From: a candidate division NPL-UPA2 bacterium | GTDB lineage: Bacteria; NPL-UPA2; JAGMAN01 | Reading direction: 5' to 3' | DNA: 6,820 bases | Assembly (NCBI GenBank): GCA_021129695.1 | Contig: JAJOKU010000050.1 | Location: forward strand, 1-6,820 | Shown here: positions 1-5,208 of the stretch, in pieces | How positions within the stretch are numbered: position 1 is the stretch's first letter | Layout of the letters: the number at the start of each line of letters is the position of its first letter | Translations under genes and position numbers: made by a program | The notes under the pieces: generated by a model | What the model was told of the DNA's origin: nothing | The model's database searches: none | The model's input: only the letters and a program-made list of their open reading frames with translations

Positions 1-45
1 TGTAATTGAAAGGGTTACATTTCTGACATCTAAAAATAATGCGTA

Positions 46-178
46 ACTCGTGAGGAAAGTATTCTATACTTTCCTGAAAAGCCTGGAAAGGGCTCCCCCT
101 GTTTAGAGGGGAAGCCAAACTGAACACTACTTGCTCCTTAGAGCACGCAAAACCAAGCAGAACGAGTCCTTAAAAAGG
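46..178 (+). ncRNA. Candidate structured RNA upstream of tRNA-Thr (family not recognised)
   Basis: No open frame of note lies here, but the segment is dense in perfect stems. ACTCGT (46-51) pairs with ACGAGT (162-167) and would close a multi-branch fold. Inside are a 9-bp stem at 53-61/67-75, a stem of 4 bp plus 5 bp around one mismatch at 91-100/107-116 with a six-base loop, and TGCTC/GAGCA at 132-136/141-145. CCTT/AAGG (168-171/175-178) follows. AATAAT at 35-40 is a plausible -10 box that would start transcription near 46, at the closing stem, but I see no good -35 at normal spacing. I looked for and did not find RNase P, tmRNA, SRP or 6S landmarks. Strand is inferred from the tRNA and the possible -10. 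It may be an independent small RNA, a tRNA leader, or chance pairing. Confidence 0.3.
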
Positions 179-243
179 CTCATAAAATGATAGAAAAATC
201 CCTTTTGGAGACGACAGCGTAAGTTGTTGCCGGTAAGTAACTG

Positions 244-316
244 GCCCACGTAGCTCAGTTGGTAGAGCAGGGCTTTCGTAAAGCTCAGGTCGGAGGTTCG
301 ATCCCTCTCGTGGGCT
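244..316 (+). tRNA. tRNA-Thr, anticodon CGT
   Basis: A full 73-base cloverleaf is visible. The acceptor stem GCCCACG (244-250) pairs with CGTGGGC (309-315) and the discriminator base is T316. The D arm is GCTC/GAGC, the anticodon stem is GGGCT/AGCTC with one G-T pair, and the anticodon loop TTCGTAA gives anticodon CGT, which reads the threonine codon ACG. The T arm is GGAGG/CCTCT with loop TTCGATC. CCA is not encoded after the discriminator, so it must be added after transcription. The convergent rpoN stop codon begins at base 318, leaving one base between the two genes. Confidence 0.95.
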
Positions 317-317
317 T

Positions 318-1745
318 TTAATATTGCTTTCTCAGGCTGGAGGGCAACAGGCCAATGGCTTCCCGGTACTTGGCCACTGTTCTTCTGGCGATGCGAATCC
401 CCTGAGCGGCTAGCCGACTAGCTATCTCCTGGTCGCTTAGTGGTTGGTGAGAATCTTCCTTCTCTATCAGCTCTTGAATCTTAGCCTTGAGGCTGACTCT
501 GGAGATAGACTCACTATTGGTCATAGGAACTTCACTGCTAAAAAAGTATTTCAATTCCAATAGGCCCTGAGGAGTCTCAATATATTTATTGGTAGTCACT
601 CGACTGACGGTAGATTCATGCATTCCGATCTCATCGGCGATCTCCCGCATGGTGCAGGGCTTGAAATACTCTACTCCTTTATCTAAGAATTCTCGCTGCT
701 TTTTCACGATACTTTCAGCTACCTTCCGCACAGTTTTACGGCGCTGTTCTATGCTTTTAATCACCCACATAGCGGATTTGAATTTCTCCACCAGATACTG
801 CTTAGCATCCGGGTCTGGATTACCCTTCTCCATTAGCTTCTGGTAAGTGGAACTAACTCGAAGCCGGGGCAAATCACCGTCATTGATTATAATGCGGTAC
901 TCATTATCCACTTTCTTTAAAACGAGGTCAGGAAGGATTGTTTGATTCCTTTCTGAGGAGAAACTTCCTCCTGGCTTTGGTTCAAGGGTAGCTATCATTT
1001 TGGCTGCTTTCTTTACCTTCTCCAGAGAGACGGCCAAAGCCTGAGCTATGTGGGGATACCTTCTCTTCTCCAGGTCCTTCAAATGCTGGCTGATGATCTT
1101 AGCGGCCAAGCTCCCCTGTTTCTTTAGTCTTCCAAGCTGAAGGAGCAGACACTCTCCCAGGTCCCTGGCTCCCACTCCCGGGGGATCAAAGGTCTGGATT
1201 AGAAGGAGAGCCTTCTCCACCTCCCGGTTGCTAGCCGATGAGGCAGTGGCTATCTCTTCCACGGAAGCCTGTAGATAGCCATTACTATCAATATTTCCGA
1301 CTATGAGCTCCCCTATCTTCAGTTCCTCAGGCGAGGAGCTGGAGAGATGAAGTTGACGAAGGAGGTAGTCTTGAAGTGATAGCGGCCTGGTAATGGAAGT
1401 TTCCCTAAAATGGCGTTTCTCCTCGTCAGCCTCAATTCTTCCTAAAGCGCTCGTATCTCGGAAGTATTCATACCAATCCCTGTCGAACTGAGCTATACGC
1501 TCCATCTCCTCCTGCACATCTGGCTCATAATCTTCTTTCTTCAGCTCAGCTAAAGTTTCCTCTTCGGTTGCAGTCGGCTCCATCTCCTCTACTTCTTCCA
1601 GGACCGGATTCTGGATTAGCTGCTGTTGGAGGAATTGCCTCAGTTCCATCAGGGGAAGCTGAAGCAGGTAAATGGCCTGTTGCATCTGGGGGGAAAGAAT
1701 TAGCTGCTGTACTTGTCTTTGCTCTAATTTGAACTCTGGCGCCAT
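318..1745 (-). CDS. rpoN: RNA polymerase sigma-54 factor RpoN
   Basis: Sigma-54 directs core RNA polymerase to -24/-12 promoters and needs AAA+ enhancer-binding activators to open DNA. The 475-residue protein has the full domain order: glutamine- and leucine-rich region I (about 1-48, the activator-responsive part), acidic region II (about 50-110), the core-binding region (about 115-310), a helix-turn-helix (about 365-389, EIADEIGMHESTVSRV) and the RpoN box ARRTVAKYRE at 453-462, identical to the family signature. I start it at 1745: AGGAG lies 7 bases upstream and the protein then begins MAPEFKLEQRQ, as is usual for the family. An in-frame TTG at 1796 would add 17 residues, but that TTG is the first half of the TTGACA -35 box. 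No activator gene or clear -24/-12 promoter was seen in the window. Confidence 0.96.
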   Translation of the reverse strand: MAPEFKLEQRQVQQLILSPQMQQAIYLLQLPLMELRQFLQQQLIQNPVLEEVEEMEPTATEEETLAELKKEDYEPDVQEEMERIAQFDRDWYEYFRDTSALGRIEADEEKRHFRETSITRPLSLQDYLLRQLHLSSSSPEELKIGELIVGNIDSNGYLQASVEEIATASSASNREVEKALLLIQTFDPPGVGARDLGECLLLQLGRLKKQGSLAAKIISQHLKDLEKRRYPHIAQALAVSLEKVKKAAKMIATLEPKPGGSFSSERNQTILPDLVLKKVDNEYRIIINDGDLPRLRVSSTYQKLMEKGNPDPDAKQYLVEKFKSAMWVIKSIEQRRKTVRKVAESIVKKQREFLDKGVEYFKPCTMREIADEIGMHESTVSRVTTNKYIETPQGLLELKYFFSSEVPMTNSESISRVSLKAKIQELIEKEDSHQPLSDQEIASRLAAQGIRIARRTVAKYREAIGLLPSSLRKQY

Positions 1746-1752
1746 CCTACTT

Positions 1753-1757
1753 CTCCT
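1753..1757 (-). promoter_or_regulatory. Shine-Dalgarno site of rpoN (decides the start)
   Basis: AGGAG on the minus strand sits 7 bases before the ATG at 1745-1743. It supports this start over the upstream in-frame TTG at 1796, which lies inside the promoter. Confidence 0.8.
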
Positions 1758-1766
1758 GTTATCGTT

Positions 1767-1796
1767 ACTATACCATATTTCGGGTAAGTTTGTCAA
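1767..1796 (-). promoter_or_regulatory. Sigma-70-type promoter of rpoN
   Basis: On the minus strand TTGACA (1796-1791, a perfect -35) is followed after 18 bases by TATAGT (1772-1767). A TGG directly before the -10 gives an extended -10 element. The transcript would start near 1760, leaving an untranslated leader of only about 15 bases that just covers the Shine-Dalgarno site. Confidence 0.78.
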
Positions 1797-1824
1797 TACT
1801 TGAAAAATATTATGATATGGTATA
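1769..1824. repeat. 10-bp inverted repeat spanning both divergent promoters
   Basis: TATACCATAT (1769-1778) is the exact reverse complement of ATATGGTATA (1815-1824). The centre of symmetry is near 1796, between the two -35 boxes, and each arm covers the -10 region of one promoter. It may be paired operator half-sites for a shared regulator, or simply the result of two similar extended -10 elements facing apart. Confidence 0.5.
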
Positions 1825-1828
1825 TAAT
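1800..1828 (+). promoter_or_regulatory. Sigma-70-type promoter of the rightward operon
   Basis: TTGAAA (1800-1805) and TATAAT (1823-1828) are spaced by 17 bases, which is near ideal. Transcription would start near 1835, about 160 bases before the first operon gene. Its -35 box is three bases from the rpoN -35 box on the other strand, so the two polymerases would compete for the site. Confidence 0.72.
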
Positions 1829-1834
1829 AACCAT

Positions 1835-1997
1835 AGAGAGGTCACAGGGAGATTAAAAAAGTAATTAGACTCTCTTCTTTATATTATAGTCTCTGTGGTT
1901 GTAAGTTCTCAGTGAACGCCTTCGGGACGGCTACCAGAAATAACGGGGTTTACTGAGGTTAAATTGGACAGTAACATGTAGCAAAAGGGGAAGGGAA
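1835..1997 (+). promoter_or_regulatory. Structured 5' leader of the operon
   Basis: The leader between the predicted transcription start and the Memo start holds two long stems. The first pairs 1841-1847 with 1893-1899 (CACAG/CTGTG core plus wobble pairs) and continues through a two-base bulge. The second pairs CTCAGTGAAC (1908-1917) with GTTTACTGAG (1948-1957), ten base pairs with one G-T. Inside it is a CC-TTCG-GG hairpin (1919-1926), the very stable UUCG loop type. I do not recognise a known riboswitch and see no terminator hairpin with a T run. A strong purine Shine-Dalgarno stretch (1985-1995) precedes the ATG at 1998. It may be a cis-regulatory leader, or a small RNA sharing the promoter. 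Confidence 0.4.
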
Positions 1998-2801
1998 ATG
2001 GATAGGGAACCGGTAGTGGCGGGACAATTTTATCCTGGTCAAGAATCCGCTTTGAAAGAGCAGATTAAGAGCTTCATTGATGAAGGAGCTAAGAAAGAAG
2101 ATGTCTTGGGGGCAGTTCTGCCCCATGCGGGATATGTCTATTCCGGGAAGGTGGCTGGGGCAGTCTTCTCCCGGATGGTTATCCCGGAGAGATTTGTCAT
2201 TACTGGACCAAATCATACTGGTCGGGGAAGACCTTTCGCCGTTATGGTTGAGGGGAGGTGGAAGACTCCTCTGGGTGAGGTGGAGATAGATTCTGACTTA
2301 GCAAAAGAGATTCTGGCTGAGGGTGAGAATCTGGAAGGTGATGAAGAAGCGCATTCTCATGAACATTCCATTGAGGTGCAGATTCCCTTCCTACAATATT
2401 TAACCGGCGATTTTCGCTTCGTTCCCATCATCCTCTGTGAAGGAGACCTTGCTACCTACCGGGAGATAGGGGGAGCCATAGCCAGGGCCATTATGGCCAG
2501 GGGTGAAAAGGCAATCATCTTAGCCAGCTCGGATATGACTCATTATGAATCGCAGGAGAGTGCTGAGCGTAAGGATAAACAGGCCATAGAGGCAATTCTG
2601 GAATTAAACGAGGAGGAGCTGCTGAAGAGGATGAGGCATTTAAACATCTCTATGTGCGGCTGTGCCCCGGTAGTAACCATGCTCAGCGCCGCTAAGGAGT
2701 TAGGAGCTAAGAAGGCAGAACTCGTCCAGTATATGACCTCCGGGGATACAAGCGGTGACTATAGTGCCGTAGTTGGTTATGCAGGAGTTTTGGTAAAGTG
2801 A
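1998..2801 (+). CDS. Memo-family protein (AmmeMemoRadiSam protein B type)
   Basis: The 267-residue protein is of full family length and matches the Memo family, which shares the fold of LigB-type extradiol dioxygenases and carries a metal-site pocket. Visible pocket residues are H43 in LPHAGYVYSG, H73 in GPNHTG, the HSHEHSIEVQIPF stretch (119-131), D179 and H182 in SSDMTHYE, and C220 in SMCGCAPV, corresponding by motif to the metal-binding His and Cys of human MEMO1. The C-terminal SGDTSGDYSAVVGYAG is also typical. The biochemical role of bacterial Memo proteins is not established. The usual partners, AMMECR1 and the AmrS radical SAM protein, are absent here; a COG1313 radical SAM gene lies two genes downstream. 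The start is supported by the GGGGAAGGG purine tract just upstream. It is the first gene of the operon and its stop overlaps a GTG start. Confidence 0.93.
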   Translation: MDREPVVAGQFYPGQESALKEQIKSFIDEGAKKEDVLGAVLPHAGYVYSGKVAGAVFSRMVIPERFVITGPNHTGRGRPFAVMVEGRWKTPLGEVEIDSDLAKEILAEGENLEGDEEAHSHEHSIEVQIPFLQYLTGDFRFVPIILCEGDLATYREIGGAIARAIMARGEKAIILASSDMTHYESQESAERKDKQAIEAILELNEEELLKRMRHLNISMCGCAPVVTMLSAAKELGAKKAELVQYMTSGDTSGDYSAVVGYAGVLVK

Positions 2802-2953
2802 AGAAAATACGGAGGTTCTGGAAGCGCAATCCAAAAACCAGGGTCAAGGAGAATGCTAAACTATATTCTCGTCCTAAAGAGAAGAAGGAGACTACAAAGA
2901 CAATGGGAGAGGAATTATGGAGAGAAAGAAAACAGAAGGCAAGAAAAAAGTAG
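2798..2953 (+). CDS. Possible small basic protein, 51 residues (function unknown)
   Basis: A GTG overlaps the Memo stop by four bases (GTGA), with AGGAG at 2783-2787 ten bases upstream. The frame stays open for 51 codons, giving MKKIRRFWKRNPK at the start and KQKARKK at the end, a strongly basic peptide with no signal or membrane segment. It overlaps the next gene by 37 bases in another frame and ends at A-AAA-AAG-TAG, from which a -1 slip would enter the DUF1844 frame. It could be a separate small protein, the N-terminal part of a frameshift product, or chance, because a purine-rich strand contains few stop codons and reads as Lys, Arg and Glu in every frame. Confidence 0.35.
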   Translation: MKKIRRFWKRNPKTRVKENAKLYSRPKEKKETTKTMGEELWRERKQKARKK

Positions 2954-3327
2954 ATGAGGCCTGGAAAAAGAGAGTAAAGGGGGGCGAAGCGGAGGCAAAG
3001 CGAGAAGAAGTAAAAGAAGGTAAGGAAAGAGAAGAAGCAAAGGAGGACAAGGAAGAAACCAAACCAAAGACACCGCTTCCTGAGCCAGACTTCAGTAGTT
3101 TCGTCTCCAGCCTGGGGATGCAGGCCCTGATGCTCCTCGGGGAGTTTACTAGCCCTGAGTCTAAAGAAGCAAAGTTAGATTACAAACAGGCGAAATATAC
3201 CATTGACCTTATTGATATGCTCAAGAAGAAAACGGAAGGGAATTTGACCAAAGAAGAAGTGGACTTAGTTGAGCATCTTCTCTATGACCTTCGAATGAGG
3301 TATGTCAAGGCAATCAAGTATGTATAG
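2917..3327 (+). CDS. DUF1844 family protein with charged N-terminal extension
   Basis: The 136-residue protein has two parts. Residues 1-50 are almost entirely Lys, Glu, Arg and Gly, a low-complexity and probably disordered or coiled stretch. Residues 58-130 match DUF1844: DFSSFVSSLGMQALMLLGE, then YTIDLIDMLKKKTEGNLT, then a helix ending LLYDLRMRYV. The family is of unknown function; it is found in many bacteria as a short soluble helical protein, so no reaction can be assigned. GGGAGAGG ends four bases before the ATG, a rather short spacing. Its 5' end overlaps the 51-codon ORF and its 3' end overlaps the radical SAM gene by eight bases, so it sits firmly within the operon. Translation could also enter this frame by a -1 shift at 2944-2950, bypassing the ATG. 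Confidence 0.85.
   Translation: MERKKTEGKKKVDEAWKKRVKGGEAEAKREEVKEGKEREEAKEDKEETKPKTPLPEPDFSSFVSSLGMQALMLLGEFTSPESKEAKLDYKQAKYTIDLIDMLKKKTEGNLTKEEVDLVEHLLYDLRMRYVKAIKYV
2944..2950 (+). other. Candidate -1 programmed frameshift site (A-AAA-AAG)
   Basis: In the frame of the 51-codon ORF the bases read A-AAA-AAG and then TAG at once. This is the X-XXY-YYZ heptamer used in bacterial dnaX, in the correct phase. A slip back by one base makes the next codon GTA at 2950, which is a codon boundary of the DUF1844 gene. A Shine-Dalgarno-like AGAAGG (2934-2939) lies just upstream, though closer than the spacing in dnaX. The fused product would be about 176 residues. A one-base indel in this six-A run is the main alternative. 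Confidence 0.35.
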
Positions 3328-4276
3328 CCCGGATTATTCAACTCTGGGTATGAATATGCAGTATAGACAGTTGCATGAGAAAGGCGAATTAGAACAAAGG
3401 ATTGAGAAAGCTTACCAGATTCTTAAAGGGTGTTCTCTATGCCCTCGCCGATGTGGCGTGGATAGATTAAGTGGGGAAAGAGGTTTCTGCAAAGTAGGCG
3501 AACTACCCATGGTCTCCAGCTTCGGACCACATTTCGGGGAAGAGCCTCCCCTGGTTGGTCGGTTCGGCTCAGGGACCATCTTCTTTACTCACTGTAACCT
3601 CTCCTGTCAATTCTGTCAGAACTATGACATCAGCCAGCTTGGCCATGGAGAGGAGATTTCTATAAAGAAACTGGCTCAGGAGATGATATCTCTTCAAAAG
3701 AGGGGATGCCACAATATCAATTTTGTCACTCCCACTCATTTCGTTCCTCAGATCATGGCCGCTTTATCGGTGGCCATTGAAGGTGGTCTTACCGTTCCCC
3801 TGGTCTATAACTGTGGTGGATACGAATCGATGGAGACCCTTCGCTTGCTGGATGGAATAATTGATATCTATATGCCCGATGCTAAATACAGTGACTGGCA
3901 AAAGGCGGAGACCTACTCTAAGGCTCCTGATTATCCTCGGGTAATGAAGGAGGCCTTAGCGGAGATGCACCGGCAGGTGGGAGACCTCCAGATAGATGTC
4001 AAGGGAATTGCTCAGCGGGGACTGCTTATTCGCCATTTAGTTTTGCCTTATGATTTAGCGGGGACAAGGGAGACGATGCGCTTCATAGCCAGGGAGATTT
4101 CCCCTGATACCTATGTCAACATAATGGACCAATATCGTCCCTGCTATCAAGCCCGGCGCTACCCTCTCCTCACTCGAAGAATAACGGCTGAGGAGTATGA
4201 GAAAGCGATTGATGGGGCTCTTACCGAAGGGTTAAGCCGGGGATTTGGAGCTAAATCAAATTGGCTACTGGTCTAA
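3320..4276 (+). CDS. COG1313 (PflX-like) radical SAM protein
   Basis: The 318-residue protein belongs to the radical SAM superfamily, whose members use a 4Fe-4S cluster to cleave S-adenosylmethionine and make a 5'-deoxyadenosyl radical. The cluster motif is C92-x3-C96-x2-C99 in HCNLSCQFCQNY. An upstream cysteine group, C38-x2-C41-x3-C45 and C57 in CSLCPRRCGVDRLSGERGFC, is typical of COG1313 and may bind a second metal site. EEPPLVGRFGSGTIFF (74-89) also points to PflX rather than AmrS. Family members are often called pyruvate formate-lyase activating enzyme-like, but the substrate is unproven and no glycyl-radical enzyme is encoded here. I chose ATG 3320 because AAGG lies nine bases upstream and MYSPDY fits the family start; ATG 3302 is possible but its only GAGG is one base away. 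It overlaps the genes on both sides. Confidence 0.9.
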   Translation: MYSPDYSTLGMNMQYRQLHEKGELEQRIEKAYQILKGCSLCPRRCGVDRLSGERGFCKVGELPMVSSFGPHFGEEPPLVGRFGSGTIFFTHCNLSCQFCQNYDISQLGHGEEISIKKLAQEMISLQKRGCHNINFVTPTHFVPQIMAALSVAIEGGLTVPLVYNCGGYESMETLRLLDGIIDIYMPDAKYSDWQKAETYSKAPDYPRVMKEALAEMHRQVGDLQIDVKGIAQRGLLIRHLVLPYDLAGTRETMRFIAREISPDTYVNIMDQYRPCYQARRYPLLTRRITAEEYEKAIDGALTEGLSRGFGAKSNWLLV

Positions 4277-5208
4277 TTTATCATCCTGACTACTTAAAGC
4301 ATAATTTAAGAGTTCACCCGGAGAATGCTAAGCGTCTAACCTGTATTATGAGAGCGCTGGAAAAAGAGAAAATAAAGGAGTATTTAGTGAATATTCCTCC
4401 CCGGAGAGCAACCTTAGAAGAGATTGAGTCCGTTCACCAGACCGACTATATCAATGAGGTAGATTCTCTCTGCCGGGAAGGAGGGGGTCACCTCGATGCC
4501 GATACTTATACTAGCGCCTCTTCATTCCAGGTAGCCCTTCTGGCCGCTGGTGGTGTTTTAGCTGCCGTTCAGGCAGTTATTGAAGGTAGGGTTGAAAATG
4601 CCCTGGCCCTTGTCCGCCCTCCCGGTCATCACGCTGAGCCAGGCAGAGGAATGGGATTCTGTATTTTTAACAATGCAGCCATTGCTGCTCGCTACGCGCA
4701 GCAAGAGCACGGACTGAAGAGAGTTTTAATAATTGACTGGGATATTCATCATGGAAATGGAACCCAGAATGTTTTCTATGACGACCCCTCTGTGCTCTAT
4801 GTCTCTTTTCATCAATCTCCCCACTATCCGGGGACGGGTTCCACAGAGGAGAAGGGAGAGGGGCAGGGGAAGGGATATAATATGAATTTTCCTCTCCCTC
4901 CAGGAAGCGGTGGCCAGGATTATCTGAATATATTCCATAAGACTCTCATTCCAAAAGCCCTTGAGTTTAATCCGGAGATTGTGCTTATCTCAGCCGGATT
5001 TGATGGGCATCGGGAAGACCCCTTGGCGGGAATGAATTTAGGGGAGGAGGACTTTGCCCGGTTTACCGATCTAACAGTGGATATAGCTGAGAAGACTTGC
5101 CAGGGTAGAATCGTCTCGGTTTTAGAAGGGGGATATAATTTGGAAGCGCTACCCAGATGCGTCTTAGCTCATCTCAGATCTCTACTTTTGAGGAGGAAAG
5201 AAAGATGA
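4261..5208 (+). CDS. HDAC-superfamily zinc amidohydrolase (deacetylase-like)
   Basis: The 315-residue protein is a complete member of the superfamily that includes class II histone deacetylases, AcuC and acetylpolyamine amidohydrolases, zinc enzymes that remove acyl groups from lysine or polyamine amides. The catalytic set is present: RPPGHHA with H123 and H124, GFCIFNN (132-138), zinc ligands D161 and H163 in DWDIHHGNG and D248 in SAGFDGHREDPLAG, and the transition-state tyrosine Y292 in LEGGYN. The natural substrate cannot be told from sequence. The start is a TTG at 4261, with GGAG ten bases upstream; it gives MATGLIYHPDYL, the normal family beginning. The start lies 16 bases inside the radical SAM gene and the stop overlaps the next gene by four bases, so translation is probably coupled on both sides. 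Confidence 0.92.
   Translation: MATGLIYHPDYLKHNLRVHPENAKRLTCIMRALEKEKIKEYLVNIPPRRATLEEIESVHQTDYINEVDSLCREGGGHLDADTYTSASSFQVALLAAGGVLAAVQAVIEGRVENALALVRPPGHHAEPGRGMGFCIFNNAAIAARYAQQEHGLKRVLIIDWDIHHGNGTQNVFYDDPSVLYVSFHQSPHYPGTGSTEEKGEGQGKGYNMNFPLPPGSGGQDYLNIFHKTLIPKALEFNPEIVLISAGFDGHREDPLAGMNLGEEDFARFTDLTVDIAEKTCQGRIVSVLEGGYNLEALPRCVLAHLRSLLLRRKER
5191..5196 (+). promoter_or_regulatory. Shine-Dalgarno site of the S2P-M48 gene (decides the start)
   Basis: AGGAGG lies eight bases before the ATG at 5205, inside the end of the deacetylase gene. It favours this start over an in-frame ATG at 5157, which has no comparable site and would add 16 polar residues before the usual family start MRGSLKLF. 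Confidence 0.8.

Noticed and set aside
1..243. Known RNA gene (RNase P, tmRNA, SRP or 6S RNA) upstream of the tRNA
   Set aside because: The conserved sequence landmarks of these RNAs that I can recall are absent; the GAGGAAAG at 52-59 is one arm of a local hairpin, not the RNase P core.
589..846. Open frame of 85 codons on the plus strand inside rpoN
   Set aside because: It is antisense to the conserved C-terminal half of sigma-54 and shows no family features.
1746..1796. Longer rpoN starting at the TTG at 1796
   Set aside because: The TTG is part of a TTGACA -35 box with a matching extended -10. The ATG at 1745 has a good Shine-Dalgarno site and gives the normal family N terminus.
3302..4276. 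Calling the radical SAM protein AmrS, to complete an AmmeMemoRadiSam set
   Set aside because: The CPRRCGVDRLSGERGFC and EEPPLVGRFGSGTIFF motifs fit COG1313 (PflX-like), and no AMMECR1 gene is present in the window.
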